Shown piece after piece: positions 34,995-43,426 of a stretch of DNA of 64,000 bases. Within the stretch, counting starts at the first letter, position 1. Each line of letters begins with the position of its first letter. The translations under genes were made by a program, and so were the position numbers. The notes below the pieces were generated by a model. The model was not told the origin of the DNA and searched no databases. It saw only the letters and a program-made list of their open reading frames with translations. Source of the stretch: Halomicrobium sp. LC1Hm (GTDB taxonomy: Archaea > Halobacteriota > Halobacteria > Halobacteriales > Haloarculaceae); the NCBI RefSeq assembly GCF_009617995.1, contig NZ_CP044129.1, positions 992,001-1,056,000 of the forward strand. The letters run 5' to 3'.

Positions 34995-35672
34995 ATGCAG
35001 GAGACACCGCCGCTGGTCGTCGACGTCGACGGAACGCTGACCGGACCGGACCAGGCAGTCGCGCCCCGTGCGATGACGGTCCTCGCGGAGTGGCCGGCTC
35101 CGGTGGTCGTGGCCACGGGCAAGGCGTTCCCGTTCCCGGTTGCGCTCTGTCAGTTCGTCGGCATCGAGCCGTGCGTGATCGCGGAGAACGGCGGCGTCGT
35201 CTTCGTCGGCGAGAGCGACGAACTGGTCTTCGGCGGTGATCCAGAAGCCGTCGACGCCTTCGTCGCGGCGTATCGCGAGCGTGGACACACGCTGGGATGG
35301 GGGGACGTGGACCTGGCGAACCGCTGGCGCGAGACGGAGATCGCCGTCTCGCTGGACCGGCCCCGGGAACCCCTCGACGAGCTGGCCGAGACGCACGGTC
35401 TGACCGTCATCGACACGGGCTACGCCTACCACGTCAAGTCTCCGGGCGTCGACAAGGGAACGGGCCTGCGGGCGGTCGCCGAGGAACTCGGGCACGAACC
35501 CGAGGACTTTCTCGCGGTCGGCGACTCGATCAACGACGTGGCGACGTTCGAACTGGCCGGCGAGAGCGTCGCCGTCGCCAACGCGGACGAACACGCGGCC
35601 GCGGCGGCGGATCGCCGGACCGACGCCCAGTACGCCGCGGGTTTCCTCGAAGCGGTCGAGCCGTATCGGTGA
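34995..35672 (+). CDS. Phosphoglycolate phosphatase, archaeal HAD type
   Basis: 225 residues from MQETPPLVVDVDGTLTG. HAD motif I is DVDGTLT with both catalytic Asp; motif II VVATGKAFP; motif IV AVGDSINDVATF; Lys in GVDKGTGL. A C2 cap lies between, as in archaeal phosphoglycolate/sucrose-phosphate-type phosphatases. It removes phosphate from 2-phosphoglycolate, a repair product. Confidence 0.88.
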   Translation: MQETPPLVVDVDGTLTGPDQAVAPRAMTVLAEWPAPVVVATGKAFPFPVALCQFVGIEPCVIAENGGVVFVGESDELVFGGDPEAVDAFVAAYRERGHTLGWGDVDLANRWRETEIAVSLDRPREPLDELAETHGLTVIDTGYAYHVKSPGVDKGTGLRAVAEELGHEPEDFLAVGDSINDVATFELAGESVAVANADEHAAAAADRRTDAQYAAGFLEAVEPYR

Positions 35673-35709
35673 GTGGCTCGTAGACCCGCCAGCTGTCGGT
35701 TCGACGGTC

Positions 35710-36864
35710 TCAGTCGTCGTCGGCCGGGGCCGCTCCGTCGAGCGTCCCGGTATCGAAGCCGCCCCAGTCGAACGTTCGCTGGAAGTACAGCGCGACGTTG
35801 ACCAGCGCGAGCAGGACCGGCACCTCGATGAGCGGGCCGACGACGGTCGCGAAGGCCACGCCCGAACCGACGCCGAAGACCGCGACTGCGACCGCGATCG
35901 CGAGTTCGAAGTTGTTCGAGGCGGCGGTGAAGCCGATCGCGGTCGTCGTCGAGTAGTCCGCGCCGATGCCCCGTCCCATGCCGAAGCTCACGAGGAACAT
36001 CACGACGAAGTAGATCGTCAGCGGGACGGCGATCAGCAACACGTCGCCCGGCGACGCGACGATGGCACCGCCCTGCGTGGCGAACATCACGACGACGGTA
36101 AAGAGGAGCGCGACCAGTGTCAGCGGGTCGATCTTCGGGACGAAGGTGTCCTCGTACCAGTCGACACTCTTGACGCGGGTCCCGACGTAGCGGCTCAAGA
36201 ATCCGGCCGCGAAGGGGATCCCGAGGAAGACGACGATCGCCTCGAACACCTGCATCGGCGTGATATCGAAGGTCGTGATGCCGGCGACCAGCGACTCCAT
36301 CCCCAGCAGCGGCGGGAGGAAGAGAGCGAAAAACCAGACGTAGACGCCGTAGGTGACGATCTGGAAGAGGCTGTTGAAGGCGACGAGCCCGGTGACGTAC
36401 TCGGTCGATCCCTCCGCGAGTTCGTTCCACACCAGTACCATCGCGATACAGCGGGCCATCCCGATGAACACGAGCCCCAGGAAGTACTCGGGTCGGGCGG
36501 GCAGTCCGGGGACGAGACCGCTGAAGAAGATCACGGCGAGTCCGAACATCAGCGTCGGGCCGATCAGCCAGTTCTGGACGAGGCTCAGCCCGAGGACGCG
36601 CCAGTTGCTGAAGACGGTCCGGAGCTGCGAGTAGTCGGCCTTGGCCAGCGGCGGGTACATCATCAGGAACAGGCCGATCTCCACGAGGTGGAGGTTCTGG
36701 ATCGGCCGAGTCACCGACGGAGCGACGTATCCGAGGCCAACGCCGATCGCCATCGCGCCGAAGATCCAGACGGTGAGGTACTTGTCGAGCACGTCCATCG
36801 ACCGTGGGTCCCCACAGCTCTCACAGTCACAGTCGGGCCCGTGATCGTGTTCGGCGGCGCTCAT
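35710..36864 (-). CDS. Arsenite efflux transporter ACR3
   Basis: 384 residues with ten transmembrane helices. The conserved Cys lies in GMARCIAMVLVWNELAEG (helix 4), required for arsenite export in the family. An N-terminal tail HDHGPDCDCESCGD is rich in His and Cys and may bind metalloid. Its ATG overlaps the stop of the small upstream gene (ATGA), so the two are coupled. Confidence 0.93.
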   Translation of the reverse strand: MSAAEHDHGPDCDCESCGDPRSMDVLDKYLTVWIFGAMAIGVGLGYVAPSVTRPIQNLHLVEIGLFLMMYPPLAKADYSQLRTVFSNWRVLGLSLVQNWLIGPTLMFGLAVIFFSGLVPGLPARPEYFLGLVFIGMARCIAMVLVWNELAEGSTEYVTGLVAFNSLFQIVTYGVYVWFFALFLPPLLGMESLVAGITTFDITPMQVFEAIVVFLGIPFAAGFLSRYVGTRVKSVDWYEDTFVPKIDPLTLVALLFTVVVMFATQGGAIVASPGDVLLIAVPLTIYFVVMFLVSFGMGRGIGADYSTTTAIGFTAASNNFELAIAVAVAVFGVGSGVAFATVVGPLIEVPVLLALVNVALYFQRTFDWGGFDTGTLDGAAPADDD

Positions 36865-36986
36865 CGATCGAGTGCCTCCTCGACCTCGTCGAATAGGGCA
36901 ACGACGCGGTCCTCGATGTCGCCGGCACAGCACTCGCCGAGTTCCCGCGTGAGGAGGCGCTCCAGTCGCTCAGATTGTTCGGCCAT
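36861..36986 (-). CDS. 41-residue protein with vicinal cysteines upstream of acr3
   Basis: Starts MAEQSERLERLLTREL and carries a vicinal pair in GECCAGD, then an acidic helix ending EEALDR. Its TGA overlaps the acr3 ATG. TATA-like CATTATATG ends about 28 bp upstream of the ATG, which favours this short start over one giving ten more residues. Vicinal cysteines near arsenite genes suggest metalloid binding, but I do not recognise the family. Confidence 0.6.
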   Translation of the reverse strand: MAEQSERLERLLTRELGECCAGDIEDRVVALFDEVEEALDR

Positions 36987-36998
36987 CGATACTTGATC

Positions 36999-37010
36999 GA
37001 TTGCACAATC
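36999..37010. promoter_or_regulatory. Palindrome in the arsenite operon promoter
   Basis: GATTG-CA-CAATC between the TATA-like box (37013-37021) and the start codon, where a repressor would block transcription. A plausible operator for an arsenic-responsive regulator encoded elsewhere or next door. Confidence 0.45.
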
Positions 37011-37293
37011 ATTCATATAATGTTGGTGGATCCGCTCGCCGGACCCGTTCGCCGGGCCGGACCTATTTGCTGGGCTGAAATTGTTCGCCGGACTGTGTGG
37101 GGTATCGACACGTGGACTGAGCCGATTCGCTTGAGGGTGTGTCGGTCGGCCACTGGATTCCGACTCGTTGCCACTTTCCGTCCACCGCTGGCGAGCGCCA
37201 GACTGTCGCCTCCGGACCGCTATTGACCGCTCAGGTGGGATACGTCCTCGTACCCGGGGAAGGTTTTTATTCTGTGGTCCGTTACCCCGTCGC

Positions 37294-38961
37294 ATGAGCC
37301 CCGACCAGGCCGTGCTCCGCCGTGCGATCGAGCGCGGCGAACAGGAGGGCGGCAGCGTCGAGTTCAAAGAGCGGCTCACCGAAGACCTCCACCTCGCCGA
37401 GGGTCGGCTGGAGAGCCTCGCCGCACAGTTGCGCCACCGCGTCCTCTCCGGTGACGGGGAAGCGACCTACGTCGTCGGCGTCACGGACGACGGGGGCCTC
37501 GCCGGGATTGCCCCGGAGGCGTTCTCCGAGTCGATGGACGTGCTCTCGCTGCTGGCCGACGAGGCCGGCGCACACATCGAGGCCGTCCAGACCTGGGGGG
37601 TCGACAGCGCATCGCAGACGACTGACCCAGACGGTCCCCCGGCGACGGCCGACACGGACACAGACACCGCCCCAGAGGGGATCGTCGGCGTCGCAACGAT
37701 CCGTGAGGGAGCGGTGTTGGAAGACGACGACCACATCGTCGTCGGCACCGCGGGCCACGTCGACCACGGGAAGTCGACGCTGGTGGGCACGCTCGTCACC
37801 GGGAGCGCCGACGACGGTGAGGGCAGCACCCGCTCGTATCTGGACGTGCAACCACACGAGGTCGAGCGCGGCCTGTCGGCCGACCTCTCCTACGGCGTCT
37901 ACGGCTTCGAGGACGACGAGCCGGTCCGCATGGACAACCCCGACCGCAAGGACGATCGGGCACGCGTCGTCGAAGAGTCCGACCGCCTCGTCAGCTTCGT
38001 CGACACCGTCGGCCACGAGCCGTGGCTTCGGACGACGATTCGGGGACTCGTCGGACAGAAGCTCGACTACGGGCTGCTGACCGTAGCGGCCGACGACGGA
38101 CCGACGAAGACGACCAGAGAGCACCTGGGCATCCTGCTCGCGACGGAGCTGCCGACGATCGTCGCCATCACGAAGGCAGACCTCGTCAGCGACGAGCGCG
38201 TCGCCGAGGTCGAGCGGGAGGTCGAACGGGCGCTGCGAGACGTGGACAAGACCCCGTTGCGCGTCGAGCGCCACGGCGTCGACGCCGCGATCGAAGAGAT
38301 CTCCGAGACCGTCGTTCCCGTCGTGACGACGAGCGCCGTCACGATGGACGGGATTGACCAGCTCGACGCGATGTTCGAGCGCCTCCCCAAGACTGCCGGC
38401 GAGAGCGGCGCGTTCCGGATGTACGTCGATCGCAGCTACAACGTCCAGGGCGTCGGCGCGGTCGCCTCCGGGACGATCAAGTCGGGAACGGTCGAGGCCG
38501 GCGACGAGTTGCTGCTGGGACCGATGCCCGACGGCACCTTCCGCGAGGTCGAAGTCCGATCGATCGAGATGCACTACCACCGCGTCGACGAGGCCAAAGC
38601 CGGCCGCATCGTCGGCATCGCACTCAAGGGCGTCACGGAGCCCGCCCTCGAACGCGGGATGGTGTTGCTGCCCCGCGACGCCGATCCGGACCCGGTCAGG
38701 GAGTTCGAGGCGGAGGTGATGGTGCTCAACCACCCGACGCGGATCGGCGACGGCTACGAGCCGGTCGTCCACGTCGAGACGATCAGCGAGGCCGCCCAGT
38801 TCTTCCCGACCGACGGCCAGCTGTTGCCCGGCGACAGCGGCGAGGCCACGGTCCGCTTCAAGTTCCGCTCGTACCTCGTCGAGGAAGGCCAGCGGTTCGT
38901 CTTCCGCGAAGGCCGATCGAAAGGTGTCGGGACGATCACCAGCGTCGAGACGGGCGACTGA
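37294..38961 (+). CDS. GTPBP1-like translational GTPase
   Basis: 555 residues from MSPDQAVLRRAIERGE; TTTTTATT at 37263-37270 supports a leaderless start here. An N-terminal domain of about 145 residues (SVEFKERLTEDLHLAEGRL) precedes the GTPase core: G1 GTAGHVDHGKST, G3 DTVGHEPW, G4 TKADL. EF-1alpha-like beta-barrel domains follow. This layout matches archaeal homologues of GTPBP1/2, linked in eukaryotes to ribosome rescue and mRNA decay. Cytoplasmic; likely ribosome-associated. Confidence 0.88.
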   Translation: MSPDQAVLRRAIERGEQEGGSVEFKERLTEDLHLAEGRLESLAAQLRHRVLSGDGEATYVVGVTDDGGLAGIAPEAFSESMDVLSLLADEAGAHIEAVQTWGVDSASQTTDPDGPPATADTDTDTAPEGIVGVATIREGAVLEDDDHIVVGTAGHVDHGKSTLVGTLVTGSADDGEGSTRSYLDVQPHEVERGLSADLSYGVYGFEDDEPVRMDNPDRKDDRARVVEESDRLVSFVDTVGHEPWLRTTIRGLVGQKLDYGLLTVAADDGPTKTTREHLGILLATELPTIVAITKADLVSDERVAEVEREVERALRDVDKTPLRVERHGVDAAIEEISETVVPVVTTSAVTMDGIDQLDAMFERLPKTAGESGAFRMYVDRSYNVQGVGAVASGTIKSGTVEAGDELLLGPMPDGTFREVEVRSIEMHYHRVDEAKAGRIVGIALKGVTEPALERGMVLLPRDADPDPVREFEAEVMVLNHPTRIGDGYEPVVHVETISEAAQFFPTDGQLLPGDSGEATVRFKFRSYLVEEGQRFVFREGRSKGVGTITSVETGD

Positions 38962-39223
38962 CGGCGGCCGGCGAGTTCGGCGTGAGGTGGGGTGGAGAGT
39001 GAGAGGAAGTTTCGAGTGCTTTCGAGAGTGAGGGTGGTGGGGGTGGAGTGAGAGGGTTGGGTAGAGTGGTAGGGAGGGGTGTGGTGGAGTGATGGTGGTA
39101 GGATGGGGTGGAGTGATGGAGTGTTGAAGTGGAGTGGTAGGGTTAGGTGGAGGGATAGGGAGAGAGGAGGTTTCGAGTGCTTTTCACTGTGTAGATGGGG
39201 GCACCGTGGGGGCGGGCTCGCTG
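38962..39223. other. G-rich spacer with two origin boxes
   Basis: 262 bp without a gene. The plus strand is almost free of C from about 38985 to 39165, built of GGTGG, GGAGTG and GGTAGG units. Two copies of the 14-bp box TTTCGAGTGCTTTC (39010-39023, and 39171-39184 with one mismatch) lie in it. It forms the left flank of the orc1-linked origin candidate. Confidence 0.6.
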
Positions 39224-40429
39224 TCAGGAGTCGCCGGCCACGTCTTCGATGTCCTCGCGGGTGTCGAAGACCAGTTCCGGATCGAGATCGTCGAGTTCGA
39301 ACTCGTAGTACTGGCCGCCGCTGAGACCCTCGTTGCGTTCGTAGCGCTTGAGGAAGCCGAGCATCCGCAGGTCCGAGAGGTGGCTGTGGACGCTCCGGAC
39401 GGTCGTCAGCGGTTCGTTCGCCCACGATTCGGCGACGTTCTGGTAGAGCTCGTAGATCTCCTTCGCACGGGCGGGCGTCTCGCCGTCGTCTTCGAGATGG
39501 GCCAGCGTCTCCAGCACCAGCTGTGCGTGGGTCGTCTGGTCGCGGATCTTGTCGCTGAGACGCCCGCGCTGGACGCGTTCGCGGGCGCGTTCGATGTGCT
39601 CGTCGGTCACCCGAAACTCGCCCTGGTTCTCGGCGACCTCCGCTCCGACGCGTAGCAGGTCGATTGCCTGCCGGGCGTTCCCCATGTCGCGAGCGGCCAG
39701 CGCGGCGGCCATCGCGATCGCCGACGAGTCGTAGCCGTCGTCTTTCAGCGCGTTCTCCGCGCGCTCTTCGAGAATCGCGCGGAGTTCGTCGGCCGAGTAT
39801 GGCGAGAAGGAGATCTCCGTCTCCATCAGCGTGTCTTTGACTTTCGCCGAGAGCTGCTGGCGGAAGGTGTAGTTGTTCGAGATGCCGATGACGCCCACGC
39901 GCGAGTCGGTGATGTGGCCGATCGAACGCGCTCGCGGGAGCTCGTACAGCAGCGTGTCCACGTCGTCGAGATGGTCGATCTCGTCGAAGACGACCAGGTG
40001 AGTCCCGCCGGTCGTGTCGAGTTCCTCGTACAGCGCTCCGAAGGCGTCGCCGGTCCCGAGCCCGCGCTTGGGGAACGTCTCCCCGTCCGGCCCGCGGAGG
40101 TCGTTGACGAGTGCGCGCACGACCATGAACACCGTCTTGCCGTTGCAGTTTTGCTCGTGAACGTGGAGTGCGTCGGCCTCCGGACGCTGCTGGATCTCTT
40201 CGGTCAGCGCGTCCATCATGAAGTTCGTCACCGCCGTCTTCCCGAGGCCGGCTTTCCCGTAGAGGAAGATGTTCTGGGGACTCCGGCCGAACAGCACGTC
40301 TTTGAGCGCGTTGCGGTACTCCTCGATCTCTTCGTCGCGTTCGAGGATCTCGTCGGGCTGGTAGTCCTCGGTCAGGACACTTTTGTCTGCGAAGATAGTG
40401 TCCGTAATCGCGTCGAAGGGACCACCCAT
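39224..40429 (-). CDS. orc1: Orc1/Cdc6 replication initiator
   Basis: 401 residues from MGGPFDAITDTIFADKS; a TTG five codons upstream is less likely. AAA+ core: Walker A GKAGLGKT (about residues 53-60), Walker B VVFDEIDHLDD, sensor 1 GISNNYTF, arginine region ARDMGNARQAIDLLR. A C-terminal winged helix (about residues 300-390; SVHSHLSDLRMLGFLKRY) binds origin boxes. The gene is flanked on both sides by repeated boxes with G-strings, typical of haloarchaeal origins. Confidence 0.95.
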   Translation of the reverse strand: MGGPFDAITDTIFADKSVLTEDYQPDEILERDEEIEEYRNALKDVLFGRSPQNIFLYGKAGLGKTAVTNFMMDALTEEIQQRPEADALHVHEQNCNGKTVFMVVRALVNDLRGPDGETFPKRGLGTGDAFGALYEELDTTGGTHLVVFDEIDHLDDVDTLLYELPRARSIGHITDSRVGVIGISNNYTFRQQLSAKVKDTLMETEISFSPYSADELRAILEERAENALKDDGYDSSAIAMAAALAARDMGNARQAIDLLRVGAEVAENQGEFRVTDEHIERARERVQRGRLSDKIRDQTTHAQLVLETLAHLEDDGETPARAKEIYELYQNVAESWANEPLTTVRSVHSHLSDLRMLGFLKRYERNEGLSGGQYYEFELDDLDPELVFDTREDIEDVAGDS

Positions 40430-40684
40430 CGTTAGTTCGGTCAAACCGTGGCCACCACATAAACCTTACTTCACGTGTTTCTCTTGTTTCTCGTGCTTCA
40501 GGTGGTGCCAGCGTGGTGACGACTTTCGTTTCCGATGTCGTCTGTACCTGTGTGAAGCCCGCACATGTCTTTCTCTCGCTTTTTCGTCGCCCCGTTCTCA
40601 CGTGAAAGCACTCGAAAGCCACTCTCACTCTATGGTCGACTGGCTCTCGGCACGACGGGCACGGAGTCGTCGACGGCCAGAACT

Positions 40685-40752
40685 GTCGACCACGACCTGC
40701 TGACGACCACGACCTGCTGACGACCACGACCTGCCGACGACCACGATCTGTC
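40685..40752. repeat. 17-bp tandem repeat, four units
   Basis: Units GACGACCACGACCTGCT at 40685, 40702, 40719 and 40736, with slight changes in the first and last. It lies between origin-box copies and may be a spacing or iteron-like element. Confidence 0.8.
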
Positions 40753-40755
40753 GGC

Positions 40756-40818
40756 GCTGTCCTCACACTCACCCACTCGCTGCTGCGCTGTCCTCACACA
40801 CCCCCACTCGCTGCTGCG
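40756..40818. repeat. About 31-bp direct repeat, two units
   Basis: GCGCTGTCCTCACAC then CACTCGCTGCT occurs twice in tandem with small differences, directly after the 17-bp repeats in the origin region. Confidence 0.65.
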
Positions 40819-41053
40819 CTGCCTCCCACCCCTCATTCGTAACCGAAAGCACTCGAAATCCCCTCTCACTCTCTTCTGACCCGCCCGTTCGCCGTCTCGA
40901 TTGCTCCCCAGAGTAGATTTCGAGTGCTTTCCACACGACCGCGCCGTCCTGCCGGGTGGGGAGAGTACGTTTCGTGTGCTTCCCGACAACGACTAGCACG
41001 CAGCGACGGAGGCCGATCGAGAGGGCTCGCCTCACCGCCAGCCACCGCGCCGA

Positions 41054-41542
41054 TCAGTCCGTCGCCCGGTACTGCCCGTCGGCCCCAGACACCAGTCCGA
41101 ACGTCTCTGCCCAGCCGAGCAACCGCTCTACCCGTTCGTGCCACTCGGCCTCCCAGTCTTCGTAGCGGTTCCGTTCCCACCGGGGAATCTCCTCTCGGAT
41201 GGCAGTAAAGACCACTTCGGGCGTCCGTGGCTCCGTCGCCACACACTCCAGCACTTCTCTGGCACCGAAGACCCGCTCCCGGAAGGCGGTCGACAGTTCC
41301 TCGTCGCTCGGCGCGTCACGCACCCGGTGGAATCCGCGGTCAGTCTCGGCGACGAGGCCCAGCGCCTGCATGAACGTCAGGTACTCCCGCGCTTCGTCTC
41401 GCGACGTGACCGCAGTTCCGTCCCGCACCCGCGTACAGCAGTCCTCGACGCTGCCGGGGACCAGCGGGAGCGTCCCGGCGGCCTCTCTGAGGAAGCCGAC
41501 GGCACGGACCGGCGGGACGACCTTGAACCGAACCTCGGGCAT
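41054..41542 (-). CDS. Conserved haloarchaeal protein of unknown function
   Basis: 162 residues from MPEVRFKVVPPVRAVG. Acidic, mainly helical, with winged-helix-like segments (AREYLTFMQALGLVAETDRGFHRV and RLLGWAETFGLVSGADGQYRAT), each ending in a short beta hairpin. This suggests a nucleic-acid-binding or regulatory role but no family is recognised. It is 3 bp after mch and may share its transcript. Confidence 0.75.
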   Translation of the reverse strand: MPEVRFKVVPPVRAVGFLREAAGTLPLVPGSVEDCCTRVRDGTAVTSRDEAREYLTFMQALGLVAETDRGFHRVRDAPSDEELSTAFRERVFGAREVLECVATEPRTPEVVFTAIREEIPRWERNRYEDWEAEWHERVERLLGWAETFGLVSGADGQYRATD

Positions 41543-41545
41543 CGT

Positions 41546-42478
41546 TCAGAGTCCGAAGCTCTCGGCCAGCACGTCCTCGTGGGTGTCGCCGAAGACGTGG
41601 GTGTCGCCGCCGACCACGTCGACGGTCACCTGGGCCGGCGCGAACACTTCGACTGGGAGCTCGCTGAAGTCCCAGTCGGCGTCGTCGAAGGTCTCGGCCA
41701 GCGGCGTCCCGTACTCCTCGCCCGCGATCGAGGTGACCTCCTCGAAGCGGTCGAACTCCTCTTCGACGGTGAGGTGAACCTGTCCGCCGTAGGCCAGCGC
41801 GTCGGTCGTCCGTGCGATGGCGGCCGCCTCGTTGTCGGCGACAGGTGCGACCGGCGCGGAGCCGGTCGCCGAGAGGATCGAGATGGGATCGCACCCCAGC
41901 TCGGACAACCGGAACGCCGCCAGCTCGGCGGCCCGCGCGGCGGCGACGACGCTGCCAGTGACGCTGGCCGTCGCGTAGACCGGGAGGAAGACGGCCGTCT
42001 CGGGAACGCCGGTCCGCTCGGCGACGTGGCTGGCCACGTCCTGTTCCGGTAGCTCGTCGGCCTCGATCGTCAACACGGCGAAGTCGGCGGCGTCGTGATA
42101 GCCCACGCGGCTGTAGATCTCTTCTTCGGCCACCAGCGCGCGGGCGGGGCCGCTACCCAGCCCCTCGAAGCCGTCGACGCTGAGTTCCCAGCCGCCTTTC
42201 TGGGAGCACAGCAGCCCCAGTGCGGGGTGGTCGGTCGACAGTTCGACGTGGGTCAGCGGCGCGCCCGCGACGCTCGACAGCTTCGTCTGGACGGTCGCCA
42301 GTCCGGCCGTCTGGATCTCGGTCGCGAGCAGTCCCGCCTCGACGGCACCGGGGACGTCGACACCGAAATCGAGCACCGCGGCGTCGCCCTCCAGCGCGTG
42401 GACGGCGATCGTCAGTTCGTCGGCGAAGTCGATGGCCTCGTCGACGAGCTCCGTCGCCATCCGATTGAGACTCTCCAT
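41546..42478 (-). CDS. mch: Methenyltetrahydromethanopterin cyclohydrolase
   Basis: 310 residues from MESLNRMATELVDEAID; a GTG two codons earlier is possible. Mch interconverts methenyl- and formyl-H4MPT; in haloarchaea it serves one-carbon metabolism with a folate-type carrier. The opening NRMATELVDEAIDFADEL, LLCSQKGGWELSV and the C-terminal VVGGDTHVFGDTHED are family signatures. Convergent with nothing nearby; a small membrane-protein gene lies upstream. Confidence 0.93.
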   Translation of the reverse strand: MESLNRMATELVDEAIDFADELTIAVHALEGDAAVLDFGVDVPGAVEAGLLATEIQTAGLATVQTKLSSVAGAPLTHVELSTDHPALGLLCSQKGGWELSVDGFEGLGSGPARALVAEEEIYSRVGYHDAADFAVLTIEADELPEQDVASHVAERTGVPETAVFLPVYATASVTGSVVAAARAAELAAFRLSELGCDPISILSATGSAPVAPVADNEAAAIARTTDALAYGGQVHLTVEEEFDRFEEVTSIAGEEYGTPLAETFDDADWDFSELPVEVFAPAQVTVDVVGGDTHVFGDTHEDVLAESFGL

Positions 42479-42531
42479 ACCCACCGCTTGGCTCTCCCTG
42501 CCCTAAGGCTGTTCGTGTTCGATCGGTGTAC

Positions 42532-42738
42532 TCACGTCACGACGAGATAGACGCCCGCCGCGGCAAGGACGAGTCCGGCGACGCGTCCCAGCGTCTCGTT
42601 GATCTGGACCTCGTCGCCGCCGGCACCCAGATAGAGGTACCGCTGCTGGAGCTTCCCCATCGCCACTGGCTTGATCGCCCAGACGACGCCGAGTACCACG
42701 CAAAACGCCCCGAACGCGACGGTCAGCCACGATTGCAT
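42532..42738 (-). CDS. Small two-helix membrane protein
   Basis: 68 residues from MQSWLTVAFGAFCVVLG. Two hydrophobic helices (residues 5-24 and 50-66) flank a polar loop with QQRYLYLGAG. Conserved-looking haloarchaeal hypothetical; function unknown. Confidence 0.65.
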   Translation of the reverse strand: MQSWLTVAFGAFCVVLGVVWAIKPVAMGKLQQRYLYLGAGGDEVQINETLGRVAGLVLAAAGVYLVVT

Positions 42739-42766
42739 GCCCACACGTGTGTCGGCCTGTGTGAAA

Positions 42767-43081
42767 TCAGTCGCGGTCGCTCCGGGCCGCCCGCCCGAGG
42801 TGCTCCTCGACGGCGGTCACCTTGTCGGCGGCCGCCTGGTCGACGGTCCGCTTGTCGTCGATCTTCAGGAAGGTCTCGACGCGATCGGCCTCGACTGCCT
42901 CGTGGGCGGCGTGGGCCGCGTCGAACAACTCCTTGCCGTCCTGGGCTTCGATGATCGTGCCCATCGGCGTCGTCTCGTAGGACACGTCGAACGGCTCCAG
43001 CGCGGCGACGGCGTCGGCGACGTACGACGCCATGCTCTCTTCGACGACCGGTGCGACCGAGAGGAACGCGATACAGGTCAT
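42767..43081 (-). CDS. MTH1187-family thiamine-binding protein
   Basis: 104 residues. The beta-alpha-beta opening MTCIAFLSVAPVVEESM and the middle YETTPMGTIIEAQDGKELFDAAHAAH match the UPF0045/MTH1187 family, whose members bind thiamine or related ligands as tetramers. In vivo role is unsettled. Confidence 0.85.
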   Translation of the reverse strand: MTCIAFLSVAPVVEESMASYVADAVAALEPFDVSYETTPMGTIIEAQDGKELFDAAHAAHEAVEADRVETFLKIDDKRTVDQAAADKVTAVEEHLGRAARSDRD

Positions 43082-43426
43082 GCTGGTAGCTGACGGTTCG
43101 ACGCACCGCCCCTTAGATCACGCGGTGGCACCACTCTTCGCGACCGCGGAAAGATCACCACGTGACTGCGGCATGGCCACCACGCGACCGCGGGAGGAGG
43201 GGTACCGTTCGGAACGAGGAAAACACCCGCTGACACCGTCGCCGTCTCAGCCCGTCTCCGTGTCAGCGTCACTGATTCCGTTCGTCTCCGTGTCAGCGTC
43301 GCCGGCTCAGCCCGTCTCCGTGTTTTTCTCGACTCTATACGACCTCAGTCAGTGACGTGTGGCTGCTGTATCGACGGCCCGTACCGTTCCAATAAGTATA
43401 GGTTATTGGGCACGAAAGTCGGCTCC
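43082..43426. other. Repeat-bearing spacer before response regulator
   Basis: 345 bp with no credible gene. From 43241 to 43323 the units GTCTCCGTGTCAGCGTC and CTCAGCCCGTCTCCGTGT each occur twice in a pattern with 60-bp offset. ATAAGTATA at 43392-43400 is a candidate TATA box about 30 bp before the GTG of the response regulator. Confidence 0.5.

Larger units (their letters stand above)
40430..41053. other. Candidate replication origin region
   Basis: No gene is credible here. The 14-bp box TTTCGAGTGCTTTC is present exactly at 40604-40617 (-), 40845-40858 (-) and 40918-40931 (+), and as a 12/14 variant at 40970-40983 (+). Most copies are followed by a run of G. Between them is a 17-bp tandem repeat (40685-40752) and a 31-bp direct repeat (40756-40818). 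Together with boxes left of orc1, this fits an origin recognition cluster. Confidence 0.7.

Noticed and set aside
32613-35594. A 993-residue open frame on the minus strand.
   Set aside because: It lies opposite TetR, MATE, prenyl-synthase-like and phosphatase genes with clear families; high GC keeps antisense frames open.
40685-40818. Tandem repeats in the origin region as a second CRISPR array.
   Set aside because: Units are contiguous without spacers and unrelated to the Cas6 repeat.
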